A stretch of 64,000 bases of DNA, taken from assembly GCF_038502225.1 (NCBI RefSeq), contig NC_091369.1:10504105-10568104 (forward strand). The letters run 5' to 3'. The notes below the pieces were generated by a model, which was not told the DNA's origin, searched no databases, and worked only from the letters and a program-made list of their open reading frames with translations. Shown piece by piece: positions 12,601 through 26,400 of the stretch. The DNA is from Cherax quadricarinatus. Its lineage: Eukaryota > Arthropoda > Malacostraca > Decapoda > Parastacidae. A program made the position numbers and the translations under genes. The first letter of the stretch is position 1. Each line of letters opens with the position of its first letter.

Positions 12601-13297
12601 GGCGGGTTATTATATGACTATGACTCGTGTCAGGAAATACTTGTTCTGTTTCCTGACAAATCTTACCTAACCTAACCTATCCTACTCTGAGTCTTCCACT
12701 TAGTTCCTTGTACACTTCTCTGAGTCTTCCACTTAGTTCCTTGTACACTTCTCTGAGTCTTCCACTTAGTTCCTTGTACACTACTCTGAGTCTTCCACTT
12801 AGTTCCTTGTACACTTCTCTGAGTCTTCCACTTAGTTCCTTGTACACTACTCTGAGTCTTCCACTTAGTTCCTTGTACACTTCTCTGAGTCTTCCACTTA
12901 GTTCCTTGTACACTACTCTGAGTCTGAGTCTTCCACTTAGTTCCTTGTACACTACTCTGAGTCTTCCACTTAGTTCCTTGTACACTTCTCTGAGTCTTCC
13001 ACTTAGTTCCTTGTACACTACTCTGAGTCTTCCACTTAGTTCCTTGTACACTTCTCTGAGTCTTCCACTTAGTTCCTTGTACACTTCTCTGTTCTCCGGT
13101 CTATTTCTTTTGTCTTATCACTTCATAAAACAAAATAAGCTCAGCATATGTGCTCACTGATCTGTGTTTGAGGGCGGTCGATACCTAGCTCTTGGCCCCC
13201 GCCTCTTGGACCAGTTTGATCGGCATAACTAACTTCTGGCCTCTTGGGCCTATAATACCTACTCCTAAAACTGTGTACTGACTTTACTCCCACCACC

Positions 13298-13393
<96 letters not shown>

Positions 13394-13590
13394 CGTGTGT
13401 GTGTTTGAATATCTGGTTTCAAATGCATATCATCGTAATATCAACTAAAAAAAATAAAACAAATTAATTTTATAAATACATTAACTTTCGATTTATTCTG
13501 ACGCAATGAACGTTTTTTTCTGAGCTACCAGAGTTAAAAATTAAATTACAGCATCTAACAACACAATCAACAAAATTTACACAACTGTGA

Positions 13591-13665
<75 letters not shown>

Positions 13666-16600
13666 TCACTGGTTTAAAGAAGAAGGGGGTCCAGTACTAC
13701 GAGTGTCATCGGATCTCACAACTGACTCTGTGCGACTTAATTAGGTCTCTGGAGGGATCCTGTACATATCGAGTTTCAAGAGAAGGTGCATCACAAAATC
13801 TGCAAATTTTATTTAATTTCTCCCTTGAGAAACACATCATGTTTGCTGTGAAACATTTATTAATAGAGGTTTCATTATATCGGCTATAAATTCTGGGCAT
13901 ATCTAAAGTTTGAAAAATGGTATACAAAGAATGTTGGGATAAGGCGTACCTAGCAAACACACTGAAGTGTTAAGTCTGATGGTCATAAACACACTAAGAG
14001 TGTTAAGTCTGATGGTCATAAACACACTAAGAGTGTTAAGTCTGATGGTCATAAACACACTAAGAGTGTTAAGTCTGATGGTCATAAACACACTAAGAGT
14101 GTTAAGTCTGATGGTCATAACACTGATTTATTTATCAGTGGCGGCAGTGGTGGGATTCAGCGTGTACGTGGAGTGGTGAGATGTATTATGTGTGAGGTTA
14201 AGAGATGGTGGATGAGCAGGATTTATTGCAGTGATGGGAGTGGGTGAAGGAAAGATGAGTTCCTAGAAGGGAATGGATGGCGAATGAGGAAGAATGTGCT
14301 TAAGGTGAGTGGGAAGTATACTGTAAAAGAAATTGAAAAATATTAATGATTAATGTCAGAGCTGATAAAAATACTCTACGCTTGGACTCAAATATTCAAT
14401 TTACTTTCATAACCTCAATTTATTGTGAGATTGTAACTTTTAAATAGTTTATAGATTTTCCCCTTTATATAAATTTAATATGCAGCATATTATGTGTCCT
14501 TCTTACATTATGCTCACCACCCACACTTACCTCCATCACTATGCCTCTCTTCTGGCCTCCCACACTTACCTCCATCACTATGCCTCTCTTCTGGCCTCCC
14601 ACACTTACCTCCATCACTATGCCTCTCTTCTGGCCTCCCACACTTACCTCCATCACTATGCCTCTCTTCTGGCCTCCCACACTTACCTCCATCACTATGC
14701 CTCTCTTCTGGCCTCCCACACTTACCTCCATCACTATGCCTCTCTTCTGGCCTCCCACACTTACCTCCATCACTATGCCTCTCTTCTGTCCTCCCACACT
14801 TACCTCCATCACTATGCCTCTCTTCTGTCCTCCCACACTTACCTCCATCACTATGCCTCTCTTCTGGCCTCCCACACTTACCTCCATCACTATGCCTCTC
14901 TTCTGGCCTCCCACACTTACCTCCATCACTATGCCTCTCTTCTGGCCTCCCACACTTACCTCCATCACTATGCCTCTCTTCTGGCCTCCCACACTTACCT
15001 CCATCACTATGCCTCTCTTCTGGCCTCCCACACTTACCTCCATCACTATGCCTCTCTTCTGTCCACCCACACTTACCTCCATCACTATGCCTCTCTTCTG
15101 TCCACCCACACTTACCTCCACTATGCCTCTCTTCTGTCCACCCACACTTACCTCCACTATGCCTCTCTTCTGTCCACCCACACTTACCTCTATCACTATG
15201 CCTCTCTTCTGGCCTCCCACACTTACCTCCATCACTATGCCTCTCTTCTGGCCTCCCACACTTACCTCTATCACTATGCCTCTCTTCTGGCCTCCCACAC
15301 TTACCTCCATCACTATGCCTCTCTTCTGGCCTCCCACACTTACCTCTATCACTATGCCTCTCTTCTGGCCTCCCACACTTACCTCTATCACTATGCCTCT
15401 CTTCTGGCCTCCCACACTTACCTCCATCACTATGCCTCTCTTCTGGCCTCCCACACTTACCTCTATCACTATGCCTCTCTTCTGGCCTCCCACACTTACC
15501 TCCATCACTATGCCTCTCTTCTGGCCTCCCACACTTACCTCTATCACTATGCCTCTCTTCTGGCCTCCCACACTTACCTCTATCACTATGCCTCTCTTCT
15601 GGCCTCCCACACTTACCTCTATCACTATGCCTCTCTTCTGGCCTCCCACACTTACCTCCATCACTATGCCTCTCTTCTGGCCTCCCACACTTACCTCCAT
15701 CACTATGCCTCTCTTCTGGCCTCCCACACTTACCTCTATCACTATGCCTCTCTTCTGGCCTCCCACACTTACCTCCATCACTATGCCTCTCTTCTGGCCT
15801 CCCACACTTACCTCCATCACTATGCCTCTCTTCTGGCCTCCCACACTTACCTCTATCACTATGCCTCTCTTCTGGCCTCCCACACTTACCTCCATCACTA
15901 TGCCTCTCTTCTGGCCTCCCACACTTACCTCCACTATGCCTCTCTTCTGTCCACCCACACTTACCTCCACTATGCCTCTCTTCTGTCCACCCACACTTAC
16001 CTCCACTATGCCTCTCTTCTGTCCACCCACACTTACCTCCACTATGCCTCTCTTCTGTCCACCCACACTTACCTCTATCACTATGCCTCTCTTCTGGCCT
16101 CCCACACTTACCTCCATCACTATGCCTCTCTTCTGGCCTCCCACACTTACCTCCATCACTATGCCTCTCTTCTGGCCTCCCACACTTACCTCCATCACTA
16201 TGCCTCTCTTCTGGCCTCCCACACTTACCTCCATCACTATGCCTCTCTTCTGTCCACCCACACTTACCTCCACTATGCCTCTCTTCTGTCCACCCACACT
16301 TACCTCCACTATGCCTCTCTTCTGTCCACCCACACTTACCTCCACTATGCCTCTCTTCTGTCCACCCACACTTACCTCTATCACTATGCCTCTCTTCTGA
16401 CCTCCCACACTTACCTCCATCACTATGCCTCTCTTCTGGCCTCCCACACTTACCTCTATCACTATGCCTCTCTTCTGGCCTCCCACACTTACCTCCATCA
16501 CTATGCCTCTCTTCTGTCCACCCACACTTACCTCTATCACTATGCCTCTCTTCTGGCCTCTCACACTTACCTCCATCACTATGCCTCTCTTCTGGCCTCC

Positions 16601-19600
16601 CACACTTACCTCCATCACTATGCCTCTCTTCTGTCCACCCACACTTACCTCCATCACTATGCCTCTCTTCTGTCCTCTCACACTTACCTCCATCACTATG
16701 CCTCTCTTCTGTCCACCCACGCTTACATCCATCACTATACCTCTCTTCTGTCCACCCACACTTACCTCCATCACTATACCTCTCTTCTGTCCACCCACAC
16801 TTACATCCATCACTGTACCTCTCTTCTGTCCACCCACACTTACATCCATCACTGTACCTCTCTTCTGTCCACCCACACTTACATCCATCACTATTCCTCT
16901 CTTCTGTCCTCTCACACTTACCTCCTCTCTACACCTCCGGTCTGTTCTCCTACACTTACCTCCATCACTATGCCTCTCTTCTGGCCTCCCACACTTACCT
17001 CCACTATGCCTCTCTTCTGTCCACCCACACTTACCTCTATCACTATGCCTCTCTTCTGACCTCCCACACTTACCTCCATCACTATGCCTCTCTTCTGGCC
17101 TCCCACACTTACCTCCATCACTATGCCTCTCTTCTGGCCTCCCACACTTACCTCCATCACTATACCTCTCTTCTGTCCACCCACACTTACCTCCATCACT
17201 ATGCCTCTCTTCTGGCCTCCCACACTTACCTCCATCACTATGCCTCTCTTCTGGCCTCCCACACTTACCTCCATCACTATGCCTCTCTTCTGTCCATCCA
17301 CACTTACCTCCATCACTATGCCTCTCTTCTGTCCTCTCACACTTACCTCCATCACTATGCCTCTCTTCTGTCCATCCACACTTACCTCCATCACTATGCC
17401 TCTCTTCTGTCCTCCCACACTTACCTCCATCACTATGCCTCTCTTCTGGCCACCCACACTTACATCCATCACTATTCCTCTCTTCTGTCCACCCACACTT
17501 ACATCCATCACTATGCCTCTCTTCTGTCCACCCACACTTACATCCATCACTATTCCTCTCTTCTGTCCTCTCACACTTACCTCCTCTCTACACCTCCGGT
17601 CTGTTCTCCTACACTTACCTCCATCACTATGCCTCTCTTCTGGCCTCCCACACTTACCTCCATCACTATGCCTCTCTTCTGTCCACCCACACTTACCTCC
17701 ACTATGCCTCTCTTCTGTCCACCCACACTTACCTCTATCACTATGCCTCTCTTCTGACCTCCCACACTTACCTCCATCACTATGCCTCTCTTCTGGCCTC
17801 CCACACTTACCTCCATCACTATGCCTCTCTTCTGGCCTCCCACACTTACCTCCATCACTATGCCTCTCTTCTGTCCACCCACACTTACCTCCATCACTAT
17901 GCCTCTCTTCTGTCCACCCACACTTACCTCCATCACTATGCCTCTCTTCTGGCCTCCCACGCTTACCTCCATCACTATGCCTCTCTTCTGGCCTCCCACA
18001 CTTACCTCCATCACTATGCCTCTCTTCTGTCCACCCACACTTACCTCCATCACTATGCCTCTCTTCTGTCCTCTCACACTTACCTCCATCACTATGCCTC
18101 TCTTCTGTCCACCCACGCTTACATCCATCACTATACCTCTCTTCTGTCCACCCACACTTACATCCATCACTGTACCTCTCTTCTGTCCACCCACACTTAC
18201 ATCCATCACTGTACCTCTCTTCTGTCCACCCACGCTTACATCCATCACTATACCTCTCTTCTGTCCACCCACACTTACCTCCATCACTATACCTCTCTTC
18301 TGTCCACCCACACTTACCTCCTCTTACTCCGGTCTGTCCACCCACACTTACCTCCATCACTATGTCTCTTCTGGCCTCCCACACTTACTCCATCACTCTG
18401 TCCACCCACACTTACATCCATCACTATTCCTCTCTTCTGTCCTCTCACACTTACCTCCATCACTATGCCTCTCTTCTATCCTCTCACACTTACCTCCATC
18501 ACTATGCCTCTCTTCTGTCCACCCACACTTACATCCATCACTATACCTCTCTTCTGTCCACCCACACTTACCTCCATCACTATGCCTCTCTTCTGTCCTC
18601 TCACACTTACCTCCATCACTATGCCTCTCTTCTGTCCTCTCACACTTACCTCCATCACTATGCCTCTCTTCTGTCCTCTCACACTTACCTCCATCACTAT
18701 GCCTCTCTTCTGTCCACCCACACTTACCTCCATCACTATACCTCTCTTCTGTCCACCCACACTTACCTCCATCACTGTACCTCTCTTCTGTCCACCCACA
18801 CTTACCTCCATCACTGTACCCCTCTTCTGTCTACCCACACTTACATCCATCACTATTCCTCTCTTCTGTCCTCTCACACTTACCTCCTCTCTACACCTCC
18901 AGTCTGTTCTCCTACACTTACCTCCATCACTATGCCTCTCTTCTGTCCTCCCACACTTAACTCCATCTCTACGCCTGCGGTCTGTCCTCCCACACTTACC
19001 CTCGTCTTTACGCCCCCAGCCTGTAACATAGCATCTGGCTGGCACTCCTTCCATAAAGTCGTTTTTCTTGGGCATACACACTGCATCTATGTTGCCCTTC
19101 CTGCGTGCTGACTTAACCAGCTGCAACAGTGCTATGTCGTTCACCAGCGTCGCGTTGTTGAACTAAAATAAAAAAATAAAGAAAACCACTGATTATGTAA
19201 TGAATTTCGGGCAAACTAATCATAAAGATCACATGCTTAAATCTAGACCTCGAAGACAACTTGTGTAATTCAATAAAATGCATTGCATACTGATTTTTTT
19301 GCGCCTACCATTGCTTTATTACATGTAAATTACATTATTTTGTACCGTATAAGGAAATAAAAAATATATTTGTACAATAAGATAGGCTGAGAATGATAAA
19401 TGGTCAACTGCAAAGGAATCACACCGTATTTGGATCGGTTCAATGATCTCTATTGCATGGAGTCACTGAATAAGAAGCTGTGAAATTACACCCCTCATGG
19501 AAGGTTCCTTGATGTTGGTGAGGGGCTCTTGATTTAGGGAATTGAATCTGTGCTCCAGTTCCCCGAATTAAGCCTGAATGCCTTCCACATCCCCCCCTGG

Positions 19601-22600
19601 GCGCTGTATAATCCTACGGGTTTAGCGCTTCCCCCTTGATTATAATAATAATAATGTGAAATTACAGCAAGACAAGTGAGTGGTATAACTGCAGGCCAGT
19701 GTGTAAGCCGCTGGGTCAGCTGGCTACAATAAGATTCATCCATCTAGGTATATTATACACCATAGGAAGGTTATCATGGGCCCCACCACAGTGCGGCCCA
19801 TGATAACCCACTATTCTGATTGTTTTTTTAGAAATTGTCTGGATGTGCGAGTAGAACCTGAGTTTGGTTTCCAGGGGTCTTCTCAAGAAGACGTCTTCCC
19901 AATAACACGTCTTGCCTATCGTTTGGTGTAGTGTTAATCTTAGCTTTGTTTCCAAACATCATACAGAAAGTCTTGTTAATATTTAGTGTGACTTTGTTGC
20001 GATGCCAGTAAATATTTCAGCAAGTTGGGTATTTACTGTGTTACTGAGTGCAGCTGCAGCAGCATCTGAAATAACGAAGTTGTGTTATCGTCAAAAAGAA
20101 TTGGTTAAAGGTCCTGTGATGCATTAAGAAAGTCAATGTAGCTAAGGAATAGCGGAGGACCCAGGACACGACCTTGTGGGAATTCGAGGCTTAATGGATC
20201 AGGATGCTGAGGGATAGTCAATAATGGTCGCAGTTTGATGTCTGTTACTTAAACAATATTTCATGTATCAGAGAGCATTTCCTCTTATTCCATAATGTTG
20301 TAATTTGAGCAGCAGTTGGGGATAGGAACAGTGAGCTTGTATAGTGACCAGAGAGGTAATCTCAGTGAGCTTGTATGGTGATCAGTGAGGTAATCTCAGT
20401 GAGCTTGTATGGTGATCAGTGAGGTAATCTCAGTGAGCTTGTATGGTGATCAGTGAGGTAATCTCAGTGAGCTTGTATGGTGATCAGTGAGGTAATCTCT
20501 AAGCTGGGGAGGAGAGTTAGGGATTTAAGAAGCTAGATGTGTTCCAACTTAGGACAAGAAGCCATTAAATTTTGTTGTTGTTGTCGAGACTTGGACTGGA
20601 AGTTCAATAAGCTTAAAACTGTTCCTTTGGATTTACTGAACTTATTATTGACCAATAACTGAGCAACATATCTTAATACAATATATATCTTAATATAATG
20701 ATATCTATCTTAATACAATGGTATCTACCTTAATAAATGGTATCTACATTAATACAATGGTATCTACCTTAATACAATGGTACCTACCTTAATACAATGG
20801 TATCTACCTTAAAAATGGTATCTACATTAATACAATGGTATCTACCTTAATACAATGGTACCTACCTTAATACAATGGTATCTACCAAAAAAATGGTATC
20901 TACATTAATACAATGGTATCTACCTTAATACAATGGTACCTACATTAATACCATGATAATTGTAACCTTGAATACTTCTCAACAAATCTGTCTCGTGTAT
21001 TTCTAGAGTAATTTTCACGCTATATTTAGCGAATATGTCACCGGTTCATCAAGGAGGATTATATTTGTGTGTGTGTGTGTGTTTGTTTCCATTTTTGTAT
21101 TCCTTGGTCATATCTCCTCTAGTTCTTAAACTGTTCCAGCAACCTGCTTACTGTACCTTACCAGGTCGATAGCACCTCCCACGCCCACTCCCACACTTCC
21201 TCCAACACCCACTCCCACACTCCCTCTCACGCCTCCCTCACACTTCCTTCCACGCCCCCTTCCACACTTCCTTCTATGCCCCTTCCCACACTCCCTCCCA
21301 AGCCCTCTACCACACTTCCTCCAACGCCCACTCCCACACTCCCTCCCACGCCTCCCCCACACTTCCACGCCCCCTCCCACACTCCCCTCCCCTCGTTAGA
21401 GAAGGTCAATATAAGTTCATAAATTGTCTAAGTAATTAGAAGCAGCGAGGACCCTGATAGTAACGACCATCTTACAAACTACAACTCGCTCTAACTACAT
21501 TCATACCTGCCACTTAAGACAACTGTCTCAAGGATACACACCTGGGTATTGACCTGGGGGTTGATAACTCACCTGGGGGTGGATAACTCACCTGCGGATG
21601 GAAAACTCACCTGGGGATGAATAACTCACCTGGGGGTGGATAACTCACCTGGGGGTGGATAACTCACCTGGGGATGGATAACTCACCTGGGGGTGGATAA
21701 CTCACCTGGGGGCGGATAACTCACCTGGGGATGGATAACTCACCTGGGGTGGATAACTCACCTGCGGATGGATAACTCACCTGGGGATGGATAACTCACC
21801 TGGGGATGGATAACTCACCTGGGGATGGATAACTCACCTGTGGATGGATAACTCACCTGGGGGTGGATAACTCACCTGGGGATGGATAACTCACCTGGGG
21901 ATGGATAACTCACCTGCAGATGGATAACTCACCTGGGGGTGGATAACTCACCTGGGGATGGATAACTCACCTGGGGGTGGATAACTCACCTGCAGATGGA
22001 TAACTCACCTGGGGGTGGATAACTCACCTGGGGGCAGATAACTCACCTGGGGATGGATAACTCACCTGGGGTGGATAACTCACCTGCGGATGGATAACTC
22101 ACCTTGGGGTGGATAACTCACCTGGGGGTGGATAACTCACCTGGGGGTGGATAACTCACCTGCGGATGAATAACTCACCTGGGGGTGGATAACTCACCTG
22201 GGGGTGGATAACTCACCTGGGGGTGGATAACTCACCTGGGGATGGATAACTCACCTGTGGATGGATAACTCACCTGGGGGTGGATAACTCACCTGGGGAT
22301 GGATAACTCACCTGGGGATGGATAACTCACCTGGGGGTGGATAACTCACCTGGGGATGGATAACTCACCTGGGGTGGATAACTCACCTGGGGTGGATAAC
22401 TCACCTGGGGATGGATAACTCACCTGGGGGTGGATAACTCACCTGGGGGTGGATAACTCACCTGGGGGTGGATAACTCACCTGGGGTGGATAACTCACCT
22501 GCGGATGGATAACTCACCTGGGGGTGGATAACTCACCTGGGGATGGATAACTCACCTGGGGATGGATAACTCACCTGCAGATGGATAACTCACCTGCAGA

Positions 22601-23421
22601 TGGATAACTCACCTGGGGATGGATAACTCACCTGGGGGTGGATAACTCACCTGCAGATGGATAACTCACCTGGGGGTGGATAACTCACCTGGGGGTGGAT
22701 AACTCACCTGGGGATGGATAACTCACCTGGGGGTGGATAACTCACCTGGGGATGGATAACTCACCTGGGGATGGATAACTCACCTTGGGGTGGATAACTC
22801 ACCTGGGGTGGATAACTCACCTGGGGGTGGATAACTCACCTGCGGATGAATAACTCACCTGGGGGTGGATAACTCACCTGGGGTGGATAACTCACCTGGG
22901 GATGGATAACTCACCTGGGGGTGGATAACTCACCTGGGGATGGATAACTCACCTGGGGTGGATAACTCACCTTGGGGTGGATAACTCACCTGGGGTGGAT
23001 AACTCACCTGGGGGTGGATAACTCACCTGGGGGTGGATAACTCACCTGGGGGTGGATAACTCACCTGGGGGCAGATAACTCACCTGGGAATGGATAACTC
23101 ACCTGGGGTGGATAACTCACCTGCGGATGGATAACTCACCTTGGGGTGGATAACTCACCTGGGGATGGATAACTCACCTGGGGATGGATAACTCACCTGG
23201 GGGTGGATAACTCACCTGGGGATGGATAACTCACCTGGGGTGGATAACTCACCTGGGGTGGATAACTCACCTGGGGATGGATAACAACACGGGTGACAGG
23301 AAATTCCTCGTGTTTAAGAGGCTCTGCTGTAGTACTAACATCGTACTCTCCCAGGCGAACCTTCAGCACTCCAGGCAGACGATCACCATACTCCAGGCTG
23401 ACCAGGGAAGACAAGTCACAC

Positions 23422-23471
<50 letters not shown>

Positions 23472-26400
23472 CTTTATTTCTACAAGCTCATGATACAACT
23501 TATACCTAACTGACATCAGTGACATACCATATAGAAAGCCCAAGGTTATTCAGAGCATTTCGGGGAACTTGGGTTAATCTTGTCCGCCAGGATGCGATCT
23601 ACACTAGTCGACTAACACCCAGGTATCTACTTGCTGCTAAGTGAATAGGGACAGAAGGTGTAAGGAAACACGCCCAATATTTTCACCCGTACCGGGAATC
23701 GAACCACGGACACTCAATGTGTGTGCTGAGTGTGCTACCAACCGAGCTACGGGAGACTTAGATGGGAAGTTAGCTTTGTGGAATATAGTGAGGGGTGACG
23801 GGCTTAGCTTTGTGGGAGACGGAGGAGGGATTATAACTTTGTGGGTGAGTGGGAAGAGGGCAGTGCCAGCCAGGAATCCACAATAAATTAATGTTAGAAT
23901 AGGTTAAAATACCCTTGGTCAGTTTTAAAAGTTAACTGGAGTAATGTAAAATAAAAGAATAAAAATTCACGGAGTCCCGACAGGCATCTCGGTAATTATA
24001 TAAAGAAACTGACCATACACAGAAACAATAAATGACAGAGTCAACACCATAAGGTAATATACACTGAGAGATGTATATTTCAGTACATACTGAGATATAC
24101 ATCAAGAGGGTTCTAAATCTCTTGAGGGAGTTTAGAAACAAGTCTTCTGCTTCATCAGGGTTTAAAGGTTGAATTACTCTGCCTCTTACGTGGGTCGAGA
24201 TACCTGGAACAAAGATTAAGGGATACCGGGGATGCCATTCTCAGATCCACCAGCGATCGAAATTTATTCTCTATTATTATATTCACAAGAAAGCGTTTTT
24301 GGGCGTTTTATGGGCCGAATGGGTCGCAAAACGCTATTAGCTTTGTAAAACAAGTGAAGTTTGTTTTAGGTGAGTGGGGAGACGAGGGTTAAACCTTGTA
24401 GTATTGTGAGAAGGTTAATTAACTTGTATATTTTTAGGGATGAGAGAATCTGGGCATCCATTATAATGTAACATGAACTGATGTGGGAACTTTAAAACAC
24501 TAATTTAAACAAAATGTGTTGTGATCGAACGAGATTGAAAGGGAAGAAGAGTAATGGAGGAAGAGGAGAAGGAAAGATTAGGAAAGAGTAAGAAGGAGGA
24601 GGAAAGAGGAGGGAGGAAGAAAGAGGTATAACTTACTAATCATCAACACAGTGAGCAGCAGTAAGGACCCAAGCTTCGTCCAACAAGGACGCTCCACACA
24701 CGTACAAGTCCTGTGGCTGCTCCAAGATGGCTGCCTGCAAAACAACTCACATGAGAAAAACAAACAAACACGAGAACTGATAAATACGTGTAAATAGACG
24801 ACAAACTGGATTAATGCAACAAAAATTGAAACACTACAAAGATGAAGAATAAAATAATCCGAGTATATAACAATAGTCATTGTATACGTAGAAATGACGG
24901 GATCAAAATGGCGTACCGTCCTCAATAACACAGACACGTTGAAGACCCTAACATCGTCTTAATAATTTTAGAAATGGTTCTGAAAACCGACAAGCTGATG
25001 AGTGAGATACATCTCGTCTCCCACCAGCATGATACAGTGTTTGTACAGTGATGGGTGACATTTAGTTGTACACACAGAAAGCCCATACTTATGACAGCAT
25101 TTCGAGCTGAAGAAGCCACTGGCGGGCGAAACGTTTCCACAATAAAGATACCCAAATGTTGCACAAGTGTCTCATTCATCAAAACGTCTCAATAAAATCT
25201 TGTTTCACAACTTGTCTTTTCTTCAGACAAATAACTAGAAAAACAATACTCGAAAACAAAAGCAAGAAAGGTGTCTCTCACAGATTAATATTTTAAAACA
25301 AAAAAGACACCTTGGTATATATAAATATTTTCACATTTTTTAAGATTTCCACCATATTCAGAAAATTTCAGTTCTACTACCAAAATTAAAATAGCTTTGG
25401 TGTAAAACAATATTAATTCAATAATAAAAAAAAATGCCTCTTTGAAATATGGGGGGGGGGGAATAAGGAATATTTTGCCAGTATTGAAAAAATGCCCCAA
25501 CGAAGGCCTTTCAAACTACTGTTGTTTTAAAAACAAAAGAAAACATCAATAAAAGTGCACAAAACGACATAAGTCCAAACAGCTGGTGGCTGTTGTTTAC
25601 GGCTTTTACTACCAACATAATCCAACATTATGTTAGATAAACAGGTCACATAAAATGCCACATTTGTTGTACATGTGTGTTCTTCCACCAAACATAATGT
25701 TGGTAGTCAGATATATCTAACACATTGCGCTACGCAGCATTTCTTTAAAAATTTAATGGATACAGAAACAGCATTAACTTCGGTTTTGTCTTTCATAAAT
25801 GACTAGTTTGAAAGATCCAAAACATAGAAATGAAAACAAAATTATTGTTGTAGATGAGGCATCGTTTCTGTAAGAAAATAATTAATGTCCTACTAGGAAA
25901 AATGCCTTAAATATGTGTGTGACTAACGGGGTCCCCCAAGGCTCAGTACTGTCCCTCAAGGTGGTCTTAATTTCCATAACTTATCAGTAGAAATATGTAA
26001 GAATATTACCACAGTAGATAATAACCCACTTACCAGGGTTACTCAGACATACCAGGGTCACTCAGACATACCAGGGTCAATCAGACATACCAGGGTCACT
26101 CAGACATACCAGGGTCACTCAGACATACCAGTCACTCAGACATACCAGGGTCACTCAGACATACCTGGGTCAATCAGACATACCGGGATCACTCAGACAT
26201 ACCAGGGTCACTCAGACATACCAGTCACTCAGACATACCAGTCACTCAGACATACCAGGGTCACTCAGACATACCTGGGTCAATCAGACATACCGGGATC
26301 ACTCAGACATACCAGGGTCACTCAGACATACCAGTCACTCAGACATACCAGTCACTCAGACATACCAGGGTCAATCAGACATACCGGGATCACTCAGACA

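Noticed and set aside
12677..13160. 135-150-aa repeat proteins (ELSGRLR and TSLSLPL)
   Set aside because: 33-bp array translated on either strand.
14465..19144. Very long ORFs (up to ~1090 aa on plus, 816 aa on minus) across the 39-bp array
   Set aside because: The unit is a multiple of three without stops in several frames on both strands; translation is pure 13-aa repetition inside an intron.
21560..23270. CRISPR-like array
   Set aside because: Units are contiguous 18-19-bp repeats without unique spacers, in a eukaryotic intron; no cas genes.
23690..23755. tRNA gene on the minus strand
   Set aside because: A and B boxes are present, but there is no complete cloverleaf and the sequence is followed by a SINE body and (ATT)n tail; same for 41303 and 62450.
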